Below are positions 1 through 9,543 of a stretch of DNA of 64,000 nucleotides, piece after piece. This DNA comes from Brevibacterium sp. W7.2 (GTDB lineage Bacteria; Actinomycetota; Actinomycetes; Actinomycetales; Brevibacteriaceae). The notes under the pieces are model-generated. The model was not told the origin of the DNA. It was given only the letters and a program-made list of their open reading frames with translations, and made no database searches. How positions within the stretch are numbered: position 1 is the first letter of the stretch; every line of letters begins with the position of its first letter. The stretch spans positions 1,116,001 to 1,180,000 of the forward strand of contig NZ_CP073089.1 in NCBI RefSeq assembly GCF_018137945.1, given 5' to 3'. A program made the translations under genes and the position numbers.

Positions 1-248
1 GTCGCCTCGTCGTCGAGCTCGTCGCGCTGGGTGAGCATTCCCAGCCGCAGGCCCCCGCGGTAGGTGACGCGCCCGGAGTCGGGGGTGATCGTGCCGGCGA
101 GCATCCCGAGCAGCGAGGATTTGCCGTCGCCGTTGCGCCCGACGATGCCGATCATGTCCCCGGTGTCGACGCCGAGGGTGACCGAATCGAAGACGATGCG
201 CGTGGGAAATTCGAGGTGCAGGGCTTCGGCCCCGAGAAGATGTGCCAT
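1..248 (-). CDS. ABC-F family ATP-binding protein, N-terminal fragment
   Basis: The first 82 codons of an ABC ATPase run off the left edge of the window. Translation from ATG at 248 gives MAHLLGAEALHLEF, then a Walker A loop GRNGDGKSS at about residues 38-46, followed by LAGTITPDSGRV and LGMLTQRDELDDE. A soluble ATPase with no membrane segment and a Q-loop segment of the form LGMLTQ right after the first Walker A region is typical of duplicated ABC-F proteins, which act on ribosomes rather than in transport. The second ATPase half lies outside the window, so the subfamily cannot be named. It is divergent from the nucleoside transporter operon. Confidence 0.75.
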   Translation of the reverse strand, partial: MAHLLGAEALHLEFPTRIVFDSVTLGVDTGDMIGIVGRNGDGKSSLLGMLAGTITPDSGRVTYRGGLRLGMLTQRDELDDEA

Positions 249-397
249 AACGCCCACCAGCCTAGAGCACCGGGGCATGCCCTACCGTGATCGGCCCGTG
301 AGGCGGCACAGCGGCCCCTGTCGGACGCACTGCAACTGTGACTGTTGATTGCGTTTTCATATCGGTGTCGCGGATTCGCGTGCTACGCGCGCGGGAG

Positions 398-420
398 ACG
401 TGGCTCACGTGCATTAGACT
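398..420 (+). promoter_or_regulatory. Candidate promoter and operator of the nucleoside operon
   Basis: A perfect dyad ACGTG-GCT-CACGT lies at 398-410, just before a -10-like TAGACT at 415-420. No good -35 hexamer is visible. A dyad in the -10/-35 spacer is a usual place for a repressor site. The predicted leader to the TTG start at 536 is about 110 nt. The rest of the 249-535 gap shows no convincing gene. Motif reading only. Confidence 0.35.
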
Positions 421-535
421 GGCCGAAAACTCATCGAAATGTGACCGATCGCCCAGTCGTCTCACAGATTCGCGATGAGTCGGCCGGCGGTCCACCGCCG
501 ACGCCAGTGTTGGTCCTTCGAGAAAAGAGTAGACC

Positions 536-1612
536 TTGAAAAAGCTCGCATCAGCGGTGTCGATGATCGCCGCATCCGCCCTCGTGCTCTCCGCCTGCGG
601 CTCCGGCGGCAGCGGCAGCGACTCCAGTGCCGGCGGGGACTACCTCGCCTGCATGGTCTCCGACTCCGGCGGCTGGGACGACCAGTCGTTCAACCAGTCG
701 GGCCGTGAGGGACTGACGAAGGCCAAGGACAGCCTCGGCATTCAGGAGAGCCTCGCCGAATCCCAGGGCGACGCGGACTTCACCCCGAACGTCGACAACA
801 TGGTCCAGCAGGGCTGCAACCTCACCTTCGGCGTCGGCTTCCTCCTCGAGGATGCGATCCAGACCGCCGCCGAGGCGAACCCCGACCTCAACTTCGCCCT
901 CATCGACTCGACGTTCTCCGACCCCGACGGCAACCCGGTCGAGATCGACAATGCCAAGCCGCTCGTCTTCAACACCGCCGAGGCCGCGTACCTCGCCGGC
1001 TACGTCTCGGCAGCGATGTCGAAGTCCGGCAAGGTCGGCACGTTCGGCGGCATCCAGATCCCGTCGGTCACCGTCTTCATGGACGGCTTCGCCGACGGCG
1101 TGCAGAAGTTCAACGACGACAACGGCAAGAACGTCGAACTCCTCGGCTGGAACAAGGACAGCCAGCAGGGATCGTTCTCCGGTGACTTCGAGAACCAGGG
1201 TCAGGGCCAGGAGCTGACGAAGCAGCTGATCTCCCAGGGCGCCGACGTCGTCATGCCCGTCGCCGGTCCCGTCGGCCTCGGTGCCGCGGCCGCAGCGAAG
1301 GAAGCCGGCGACGTCAAGCTCGTCTGGGTCGACACCGACGGCTACAACTCGACGGAATACGGTGACATCATCCTCACCTCGGTGGTCAAGGAGATCGCCA
1401 ACGCCGTCGAGGACACCGTCAAGCAGGGCGTCGACGGCAACTTCACCTCCGAACCCTACGTCGGCACGCTCGAGAACGAAGGTGTGGGACTGGCTCCCTA
1501 CCACGACTTCGACGGCGAGGTCCCCGAGGACGTCAAGACGAAGGTCGAGGAGCTGAAGAAGCAGATCATCGACGGCACCATCACGGTCGAGTCGGAGAAC
1601 TCGCCCAAATAA
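536..1612 (+). CDS. BMP-family nucleoside-binding lipoprotein
   Basis: Substrate-binding lipoprotein (358 aa) of a nucleoside ABC importer, BMP/PnrA family. The N-terminus has a Lys-rich start, a hydrophobic stretch and the lipobox LSAC at about residues 18-21, then a Gly/Ser linker, so it should be lipid-anchored outside the membrane. Family-typical segments follow: DSGGWDDQSFNQS near the start, then VGTFGGIQIPSVTVFMDGF and VDTDGYNS. The start is TTG at 536, supported by the purine-rich GAGAAAAGAG upstream and by the signal peptide beginning exactly there. It heads an operon with two-domain ATPase, two permeases and nucleoside-catabolic enzymes, which supports nucleosides as substrate. A strong terminator follows the gene. 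Confidence 0.88.
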   Translation: MKKLASAVSMIAASALVLSACGSGGSGSDSSAGGDYLACMVSDSGGWDDQSFNQSGREGLTKAKDSLGIQESLAESQGDADFTPNVDNMVQQGCNLTFGVGFLLEDAIQTAAEANPDLNFALIDSTFSDPDGNPVEIDNAKPLVFNTAEAAYLAGYVSAAMSKSGKVGTFGGIQIPSVTVFMDGFADGVQKFNDDNGKNVELLGWNKDSQQGSFSGDFENQGQGQELTKQLISQGADVVMPVAGPVGLGAAAAAKEAGDVKLVWVDTDGYNSTEYGDIILTSVVKEIANAVEDTVKQGVDGNFTSEPYVGTLENEGVGLAPYHDFDGEVPEDVKTKVEELKKQIIDGTITVESENSPK

Positions 1613-1623
1613 TCACCTGGGTT

Positions 1624-1660
1624 AAACTGCAGGGTCGAAATCTTTCGGCCCTGCAGTTTT
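1624..1660 (+). terminator. Strong intrinsic hairpin after the binding-protein gene
   Basis: A 17-bp stem with one mismatch (left arm beginning AAACTGCAGGG, right arm ending CCCTGCAGTTT), with a 2-3 nt loop and ending in TTTT. It lies between the lipoprotein and ATPase genes. It probably attenuates read-through, so the binding protein would be made in excess over the membrane components, a common arrangement in ABC importer operons. Confidence 0.8.
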
Positions 1661-1686
1661 CAAGTTTGTGAGGAGTGCTGCGAGCA

Positions 1687-3296
<1,610 letters not shown>

Positions 3297-3300
<4 letters not shown>

Positions 3301-4529
3301 CGACTGACATCTCACCGGCCGCGCCGTCCCCGGCCCCGCCGCCGACCGCCGAGGCGAAGCCCGGGCGGCAGCAGACCCTCATCCAGGAGATCCTCTCAGG
3401 ATCATGGCTGGTCACGGTGCTCGCCATCGTGCTCGCCCTCCTCGTCGGCGGAGTCCTCATCGCCTTCGCCAACGCCGAGGTCATCGCTGCGGCGAGGAAC
3501 TTCTTCTCCGCTCCCGGCGCGTTCTTCTCCACGGTCTTCTCGACCGTCGGAGACGCCTACTCCGCGCTCTTCCGCGGGGCGATCTTCGACTGGAACGCCC
3601 GCACCCCCGAGCGCGCGATCCGCCCGCTGACCGAATCGCTCGTCAACGGCACCCCGCTCATCCTCACCGGCCTCGGCATCGCCCTGGCCTTCCGCTCGGG
3701 ACTGTTCAACATCGGCGGTCAGGGCCAGGTCATCCTCGGCGCCACCGTCGCAGGCTTCCTCGGCTACGCGCTCAGCCTGCCGCCCATCGTCCACATGCTC
3801 ATCGCCGCGGTCGGCGGCATCATCGGCGGGGCGATCTGGGCGGGCATCGCCGGTGTGCTCAAGGCGCGGACCGGGGCGAACGAGGTGATCGTGACGATCA
3901 TGCTCAACTCGATCGCCGGCTACCTCCTCGGCTACCTGCTCAAGCAGTCGTGGTTCACGCACACGCAGTCGGCGAACCCGCAGTCGCGCACGATCGACGA
4001 ATCGGCGCAGATGTTCCTCCTCCTGCCGCTGCCCTTCCGCCTCAACTTCGGGTTCATCCTCGCGATCCTCGCGACGATCTTCGTGTGGTGGCTGCTCGAG
4101 CGCTCGACGATCGGCTTCGAGTTCAAGGCCGTCGGCGCGAACCCGCATGCCGCGCGCACCGCCGGCATCTCGGTGGCCAAGGTGACCGTCCTCGTCATGG
4201 TCATCGCCGGTGGCCTCGCGGGACTCGCCGGGGCCACACAGGTGCTCGGCACGGAGGACAAGCTCACCGGCGGGATCGCCGGGTCCATCGGCTTCGACGC
4301 GATCACCGTGGCGCTGCTGGGACGGTCGAAGCCGCTGGGGACGTTCTTCGCCGGGCTCCTCTTCGGCGCGTTCAAGGCCGGCGGCTACCTCATGCAGTCG
4401 CAGACCGGCACACCGATCGACATCGTCCTCGTCGTCCAGTCGGTCATCGTCCTCCTCATCGCCGCCCCGCCGCTCGTGAGGACGATCTTCCACCTGCCCG
4501 CACCGGTGCTCAAGCGGAAGGAGTCCTGA
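3297..4529 (+). CDS. Nucleoside ABC transporter permease 1
   Basis: Integral membrane permease (410 aa) of the BPD_transp_2 family. A Pro/Ala-rich cytoplasmic N-terminus of about 30 residues is followed by about nine to ten hydrophobic segments. The segment FRSGLFNIGGQGQVILGA (about residues 130-147) is the conserved motif of nucleoside and sugar permeases, and VGANPHAARTAGI is the cytoplasmic coupling loop that contacts the ATPase. It overlaps the ATPase gene by 4 bp and lies 1 bp before the second permease, so the two should form a heterodimeric channel. Confidence 0.87.
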
Positions 4530-4530
4530 T

Positions 4531-5817
4531 ATGAGCGCACAGACTCTTGACACCCCGACCGGTGCGCACACCAAGGTGGTCGCGCCGATCGCGTGGAAGT
4601 ACCCGATCGTCTACTCGGTGCTCGCACTCATCGCGCTGATCTTCTTCGGCCTCATCGGCCGGGCAGGGGATACGACCTTCCGGATCGCCACCGGCGGTGA
4701 CTTCTTCGCCATCCCCGACCTCGTCGTGTCGGCGAAGGCCACGGGCCTCGTGCTCGCGCTCATCCTCGTCGTCATGGCGGCTGTGAGCATCTGGTTCGCG
4801 ACCCGCAGGGACGACCTCGGCTCGTGGTTCCCCGTCACCTTCGGCATCGTCTTCGTGCTCTCGTTCCTCGCGTGGGCCGGCGGCGGCAGCGGCGGCGTCA
4901 TCCCGCTGACCACCCTGCTCGCCGGCGCCCTGGCGCTGTCGGTGCCGCTGATCTTCGGTGCGATGTGCGGTCTCATCGGAGAGCGCTCGGGCATCATCAA
5001 CATCGCGATCGAGGGTCAGCTGCTTGCCGGTGCGTTCCTCGCCGCGGTCGTCGCCTCGGTGGTGAAGAACCCCTACGCCGGGCTGCTTGCCGCCCCGATC
5101 GCCGGTGCCCTCGTCGCCGTGGTGCTGACCTTCTTCGCCGTGAAGTACTGGGTCAACCAGATCATCATCGGCGTCGTCCTCAACGTCCTTGTCGTCGGCC
5201 TGACGAACTTCCTCTACTCGACGGTGCTCACTGAGAACCCCGAGCTGTGGAACTCCCGGCAGAAGCTGCCCAACCTGCCGATCCCGCTGCTCTCGGACAT
5301 TCCGATCCTCGGGCGGGTGCTCTTCGATCAGAACATCCTCGTCTACATCATGTACGTCGTCGTCATCGCCCTGCAGATCTTCGTCTTCCGCTCGAAGTGG
5401 GGACTGCGGATGCGGGCGGTCGGCGAGCACCCGAAGGCCGCCGACACCGTCGGCATCAAGGTCAACTTCACGCGGGTGCGCAACACGATCATGGCCGGGG
5501 CGATCGCCGGCCTCGGCGGCGCGTTCTTCACCGTCGGCTCCGGACTCGCCTTCGGCAAGGAGATGTCGGCCGGACAGGGCTACATCGCGCTGGCCGCGAT
5601 GATCCTCGGCAAGTGGAACCCGAAGGGCGCGCTCTTCGCCGCCCTGCTCTTCGGCTTCTCGAAGAGCCTCGGCAACACGCTGCAGTCGATCGGCACGCCC
5701 GTGCCCAACGAACTGCTGCTCATGCTGCCCTACATCGTCACGATCCTCGCCGTCGCCGGATTCGTCGGACGGGTCCGCCCGCCGGCCGCCGAGGGCGTGC
5801 CCTACGTGAAGTCATGA
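4531..5817 (+). CDS. Nucleoside ABC transporter permease 2
   Basis: Second BPD_transp_2 permease (428 aa), partner of the preceding one. About ten hydrophobic segments are visible, with the family motif ERSGIINIAIEGQLLAGAF (about residues 151-169) and the coupling loop VGEHPKAADTVGI. The start is ATG at 4531 with AAGGAG about 8 nt upstream, inside the end of the previous gene. Spacing of 26 bp to the cytidine deaminase gene ties uptake to intracellular breakdown. Confidence 0.87.
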   Translation: MSAQTLDTPTGAHTKVVAPIAWKYPIVYSVLALIALIFFGLIGRAGDTTFRIATGGDFFAIPDLVVSAKATGLVLALILVVMAAVSIWFATRRDDLGSWFPVTFGIVFVLSFLAWAGGGSGGVIPLTTLLAGALALSVPLIFGAMCGLIGERSGIINIAIEGQLLAGAFLAAVVASVVKNPYAGLLAAPIAGALVAVVLTFFAVKYWVNQIIIGVVLNVLVVGLTNFLYSTVLTENPELWNSRQKLPNLPIPLLSDIPILGRVLFDQNILVYIMYVVVIALQIFVFRSKWGLRMRAVGEHPKAADTVGIKVNFTRVRNTIMAGAIAGLGGAFFTVGSGLAFGKEMSAGQGYIALAAMILGKWNPKGALFAALLFGFSKSLGNTLQSIGTPVPNELLLMLPYIVTILAVAGFVGRVRPPAAEGVPYVKS

Positions 5818-5843
5818 CAGTGTGACGGAGATCGGAGGATGCG

Positions 5844-6344
5844 ATGACGACAGCACACGCGTTCGGGGACGATCCCACCTGGTGTGAGCCGGTGGCGAAG
5901 GTGATCCCCGCCGAGGTGACCGAGGAGTCCTGGGAGCTGCTGCGCGCCTCCGCGGTCGCCGCCATGGGAAGGGCCTACGCCCCGTATTCGCGGTACCCCG
6001 TCGGGGCCGCGGCCCTCGTCGACGACGGTCGGATCGTGGCCGGCTGCAATGTCGAGAACAGTTCGTACGGGGTGACCCTGTGCGCCGAGTGCTCACTCGT
6101 CTCCGATCTGTTCATGAGCGGCGGCGGCCGGCTCGTCGCCTTCGACTGCGTCGACGGCCACGGCACCACGCTCGCCCCGTGCGGGCGCTGCCGCCAGCTG
6201 CTCTTCGAACACGGGGGAGCCGACCTCGTCCTCAACATGCCCTCGGGACGGAAGACGATGGCCGAGGTCCTGCCCGACGCCTTCGGTCCCGACGACCTCG
6301 GGGCAGGCAGCCTCGGCGAGGGCACTGGGCACCCGAAGCACTGA
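5844..6344 (+). CDS. cdd: Cytidine deaminase
   Basis: Deaminates cytidine and deoxycytidine to uridine and deoxyuridine. The zinc site is complete: CAE in GVTLCAECSL and PCGRCRQ, with substrate-binding CNVENSSYG upstream. At 166 aa it is longer than usual compact Cdd proteins (about 130 aa) because of an N-terminal extension of about 30 residues and a Gly-rich C-terminal tail. ATG at 5844 follows GGAGG by 5 nt. It lies within the nucleoside uptake operon, directly before deoA. Confidence 0.9.
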   Translation: MTTAHAFGDDPTWCEPVAKVIPAEVTEESWELLRASAVAAMGRAYAPYSRYPVGAAALVDDGRIVAGCNVENSSYGVTLCAECSLVSDLFMSGGGRLVAFDCVDGHGTTLAPCGRCRQLLFEHGGADLVLNMPSGRKTMAEVLPDAFGPDDLGAGSLGEGTGHPKH

Positions 6345-6378
6345 CCACTTCCCACCGACCACCGGAGGTTCACCAACT

Positions 6379-7668
6379 GTGACCGTAGAGTCATTCGACG
6401 CCGTCGACGTCATCGCCGCCAAGCGCGATGGCCGGGCGCTGTCCAAGGACCAGATCGACTGGGTCATCGACGCCTACACCCGCGGGGTCGTCGCCGACGA
6501 GCAGATGGCGGCGCTCGCGATGGCGATCTTCCTCAACGACATGGGGTCCGACGAGATCGCCGACTGGACGCAGGCGATGATCGCCTCGGGGGAGCGGATG
6601 GACTTCTCGTCGCTGACGCACACCACCTCGGACAAGCACTCGACGGGCGGTGTCGGGGACAAGATCACCCTGCCGCTCGCGCCTCTCGTTGCGGTCTTCG
6701 ACGTCGCCGTCCCGCAGCTGTCCGGGCGCGGCCTCGGACACACGGGCGGCACGCTCGACAAGCTCGAAGCGATCCCCGGCTGGCAGGCGAACCTGTCGAA
6801 CGAGGAGATCCTCACGCAGCTCGAGGACATCGGGGCCGTCATCTGCGCCGCCGGTTCCGGGCTCGCCCCGGCGGACAAGAAGCTCTACGCCCTGCGGGAC
6901 ACGACCGCCACCGTCGACTGCGTTCCGCTCATCGCCTCGTCGATCATGTCGAAGAAGATCGCCGAGGGCACCGCGGGCCTCGTCCTCGACGTCAAGGTCG
7001 GGTCCGGGGCGTTCATGAAGGACATCGGGAAGGCACGCCGGCTCGCCGAGACCATGGTCGGGCTCGGGAAGGCCGCCGGAGTGAAGACCTCGGCGCTGCT
7101 CACGGACATGTCGACGCCGCTCGGGCTCACCGTCGGCAATGCCCTCGAGGTGCGCGAGTCCGTCGAGGTCCTCGCCGGAGGCGGGCCCGCCGATGTCGTC
7201 GACCTCACCGTGGCTCTCGCCGAGGAGATGCTGCGGCTCGCGGGACGAACCGACGTCGACGTCCGGGCCGCGCTCACCGACGGTCGGGCGATGGACAAGT
7301 GGAAGGCGATGATCCGCGCCCAGAACGGGGATCCGGACGCCCCGCTGCCCGTTGCGTCCGACACCGAGGTCGTCTTCGCCCCCGAATCCGGGGTGCTGAC
7401 GAAGCTCGATGCGCTCTCCGTCGGGGTCGCCTCGTGGCGGCTCGGTGCTGGACGCGCACGCAAGGAGGACCCGGTGCAGGCGGTCGCCGGCATCGAACTC
7501 CATGCCAAGCCCGGTGACACCGTCGCCGCCGGCGACCCGCTGCTCACCCTGCACACCGACACGCCTGAGCGCTTCGAGCGCGCCCTCGAGTCCCTCGTCG
7601 GGGCCTACGAGATCGGCGGCGATGCCGCCGCCGTGCCGGACTCGATCGTCCTCGAGACGATCACGTAG
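6379..7668 (+). CDS. deoA: Thymidine phosphorylase
   Basis: Phosphorolysis of thymidine or deoxyuridine to the free base and deoxyribose-1-phosphate (429 aa). The phosphate-binding signature SDKHSTGGVGDK is at about residues 81-92, the Gly-rich loop SGRGLGHTGGTLDKLE follows, and the C-terminal domain carries HAKPGDTV. Starts with GTG at 6379, GGAGG 8 nt upstream, 34 bp after cdd. Product of cdd feeds this enzyme, and its deoxyribose-1-phosphate would be isomerised by a phosphopentomutase before DeoC. No separate deoB is present; the phospho-sugar mutase at 9.5 kb is a candidate. Confidence 0.93.
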   Translation: MTVESFDAVDVIAAKRDGRALSKDQIDWVIDAYTRGVVADEQMAALAMAIFLNDMGSDEIADWTQAMIASGERMDFSSLTHTTSDKHSTGGVGDKITLPLAPLVAVFDVAVPQLSGRGLGHTGGTLDKLEAIPGWQANLSNEEILTQLEDIGAVICAAGSGLAPADKKLYALRDTTATVDCVPLIASSIMSKKIAEGTAGLVLDVKVGSGAFMKDIGKARRLAETMVGLGKAAGVKTSALLTDMSTPLGLTVGNALEVRESVEVLAGGGPADVVDLTVALAEEMLRLAGRTDVDVRAALTDGRAMDKWKAMIRAQNGDPDAPLPVASDTEVVFAPESGVLTKLDALSVGVASWRLGAGRARKEDPVQAVAGIELHAKPGDTVAAGDPLLTLHTDTPERFERALESLVGAYEIGGDAAAVPDSIVLETIT

Positions 7669-7761
7669 GCTTGCGCCCGTCGCCGCTGGCTTGACCTGCC
7701 ACCGGCCCAGCCCTTGCACCACCGCACACAGCATTCCCGTACACATTCTTTGGAGGACACC

Positions 7762-8415
7762 ATGACCAGCCGCTCCGACGTCGCCGCCATGATCGACCAC
7801 ACCCTGCTCAAGCCGGAGGCGACGCGGGCCGACGTCGACGCGCTCGTCGCCGAGGCGAGAGACCTCGGCGTCCTCGCCGTGTGCGTCTCACCGTCGATGC
7901 TGCCGCTCACCGACACCGGTGACCTCGTCGTCGCGACCGTCGTGGGGTTCCCCAGCGGTCAGGTGAAGCCGGAGATCAAGGCCGCCGAGACCGAGCGGGC
8001 CGTCGCCGACGGCGCCGCTGAGGTCGACATGGTCATCAACATCGGGCAGGCGATCGCCGGGGACTTCGACGCCGTCGAGGCCGACATCCGCGGTGTCGTC
8101 GAGGCGAGCGGCGACGCGCTCGTCAAGGTGATCATCGAATCCGCGGCACTGACCGATGAGCAGATCGTCGAGGTCAGCCGGCGCGCCGAGGCGGCCGGAG
8201 CCGACTTCGTCAAGACCTCGACGGGTTTCCACCCGGCCGGTGGGGCCAGTGCGCACGCGGTGGCGCTGATGCGCAAGACCGTCGGCGACCGCCTCGGCGT
8301 CAAGGCCTCCGGCGGAATCCGCACCGTCGAGGCGGCCGAGGAGATGATCGCTGCCGGTGCCTCGCGCCTCGGCCTGTCCGGGTCCGCCGCGATCCTCGCG
8401 GGACTCTCCGACTGA
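7762..8415 (+). CDS. deoC: Deoxyribose-phosphate aldolase
   Basis: Cleaves 2-deoxyribose-5-phosphate to acetaldehyde and glyceraldehyde-3-phosphate (217 aa), the last step of deoxynucleoside catabolism. Class I aldolase with Schiff-base lysine in FVKTSTGF (about residues 151-158), KASGGIRT near the C-terminus and an N-terminal [14 protein letters not shown] at 7762 has TGGAGG 7 nt upstream; an upstream in-frame ATG at 7714 lacks this. Last gene of the operon. Confidence 0.93.
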   Translation: MTSRSDVAAMIDHTLLKPEATRADVDALVAEARDLGVLAVCVSPSMLPLTDTGDLVVATVVGFPSGQVKPEIKAAETERAVADGAAEVDMVINIGQAIAGDFDAVEADIRGVVEASGDALVKVIIESAALTDEQIVEVSRRAEAAGADFVKTSTGFHPAGGASAHAVALMRKTVGDRLGVKASGGIRTVEAAEEMIAAGASRLGLSGSAAILAGLSD

Positions 8416-8504
8416 TCGGCACGCCCAGGCGCTCGCGGACCGGCACGACCCAGCGCTCCGACTGACGCGCCGCAGCGCGTGAGGCGCGCCAGTGGATCGT
8501 CGGC

Positions 8505-8574
8505 CGCTCGTTCAGGCGTTAGTGCGGATGCGGGCGCGTGCACGCCCCTAGATCCGCACCCGCGCTTGATCGAG
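8505..8574. repeat. 70-bp palindromic repeat, copy A
   Basis: Matches a second copy at 9426-9495 at 63 of 70 positions, same orientation. Inner arms GTGCGGAT and ATCCGCAC enclose a G/C-rich core containing CGTGCACG. Outer arms are CGCTCG...CGCTTGATCGAG and pair imperfectly in this copy. The pair brackets the VapBC cassette. Coding in this 8416-8661 gap is not supported. Confidence 0.8.
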
Positions 8575-8661
8575 CGCTGGCGGATTCGGGTATATCCGAT
8601 GTTCTGCCGGTTCTGGCGCACTGTGCATGCAATCTGCATGCAAGACGCGTATGATCCTGTC

Positions 8662-8892
8662 ATGACTGCCATCCAGATCCGCGACGTACCGCCCGAGATT
8701 CGCGATCAGCTGGCCGCTCGTGCGCGCGAGAAGGGCCAGAGTCTGAGCTCGTACCTCCGCGACGTCATCATCCGGGAAGCACGGTTCGCCGACAATGCGC
8801 GTGTCATCGACGAGATCTCGACGTGGAAGGGGCAGCGGAGCTTCAGCGTCGACGATGTTCTCGATGTCATCGATACCGGTCGGTCGGCCTGA
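8662..8892 (+). CDS. VapB/FitA-type antitoxin (ribbon-helix-helix)
   Basis: Antitoxin (76 aa) of a type II toxin-antitoxin pair. The N-terminal TAIQIRDVPPEIRDQLAARA and GQSLSSYLRDVI form a ribbon-helix-helix DNA-binding fold, as in FitA/VapB proteins. The C-terminal half (STWKGQRSFSVDDVLDVID) would be the toxin-wrapping tail. The ATG at 8662 begins the RHH strand, although no strong Shine-Dalgarno is visible. The toxin starts 5 bp after its stop. As usual for such pairs, it probably represses its own promoter in the 8580-8661 region (AT-richer, with TATATCC and TATGAT). Confidence 0.85.
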   Translation: MTAIQIRDVPPEIRDQLAARAREKGQSLSSYLRDVIIREARFADNARVIDEISTWKGQRSFSVDDVLDVIDTGRSA

Positions 8893-8897
8893 CGATC

Positions 8898-9299
8898 ATG
8901 ATCGTTCCAGACGCCTCGGCGGTGGCGCTGATGTTCGCAGATCCGGAGACCGAACCCCGACGGACCTCGGCCATCGAGATTCTCCGCGGCGATCCCGCGT
9001 GGATGGTTCCCGAGCATTGGCGCACCGAGGTGCTCTCGGTGATGAGAGGACTGACGTTGGGAGGAAAACTCGACGCCGCTGACGCTGAACGCGCGGTTGA
9101 CTGGGTGGCTCGGCTGGTCGTGATGACCGCTCCCACCGGCCCGCACATCGCGAGGATGTGGGAACTCAGATCCAACTTGAGCACCTACGATGCCGGGTAC
9201 GTCGCCGTCGCTGAATCGCACGACCTGACGCTCGTGACCGCAGATGTTCGCATCGCACGCTCGGGAGTCGCCCGTTGTCCAGTCCAGACTATCGCCTGA
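8898..9299 (+). CDS. VapC-type PIN-domain toxin
   Basis: PIN-domain endoribonuclease (133 aa), toxin partner of the preceding RHH protein. Acidic metal-binding positions are visible: the Asp in VPDASAVAL (about residue 5), the Glu in HWRTEVLSV (about residue 42), the Asp in STYDAGYVAVAE (about residue 98) and the Asp in LVTADVRIA. VapC toxins cleave tRNA or rRNA; the target here is unknown. Start is ATG at 8898, 5 bp after the antitoxin, so the genes are cotranscribed. The cassette sits between two palindromic repeats, in an otherwise metabolic region. Confidence 0.87.
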   Translation: MIVPDASAVALMFADPETEPRRTSAIEILRGDPAWMVPEHWRTEVLSVMRGLTLGGKLDAADAERAVDWVARLVVMTAPTGPHIARMWELRSNLSTYDAGYVAVAESHDLTLVTADVRIARSGVARCPVQTIA

Positions 9300-9425
9300 G
9301 ATGGATGCCGAGCTGCGCAAGGGTTGCTCCGTCGACTCCATTGGGTGATTAGGACGCCTCGCTGGCATGCCACCTCGCCATTGCTCGACCATGAATGTCA
9401 CGGTGCAATACACCGAGACCAGTGA

Positions 9426-9495
9426 CGCTCGATCAAGCGGCAGTGCGGATGCGGGCGCGTGCACGGCCCTCGATCCGCACCAGCGCTTGATCGAG
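9426..9495. repeat. 70-bp palindromic repeat, copy B
   Basis: Second copy of the repeat at 8505-8574. Here the outer arms are a perfect CGATCAAGCG / CGCTTGATCG pair, and the inner arms GTGCGGAT / ATCCGCAC surround a CGTGCACG centre, so the strand could fold into a long hairpin. Rest of the 9300-9543 gap shows no gene. It lies between the convergent vapC and phospho-sugar mutase genes and may also work as a terminator. Confidence 0.8.
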
Positions 9496-9543
9496 GTGCG
9501 CCAGCGCTCTCATAGCCCCCGAGCCGAAGCCCCCGTGCCGACC

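Noticed and set aside
551-1504. 317-codon minus-strand frame opposite the BMP lipoprotein
   Set aside because: Low-complexity Val/Asp/Glu/Arg-rich translation typical of antisense frames in GC-rich genes; the plus strand has a lipobox and family motifs.
8479-8892. Longer start for the antitoxin
   Set aside because: The extra 61 codons run through the palindromic repeat and promoter region; the RHH fold begins at ATG 8662.
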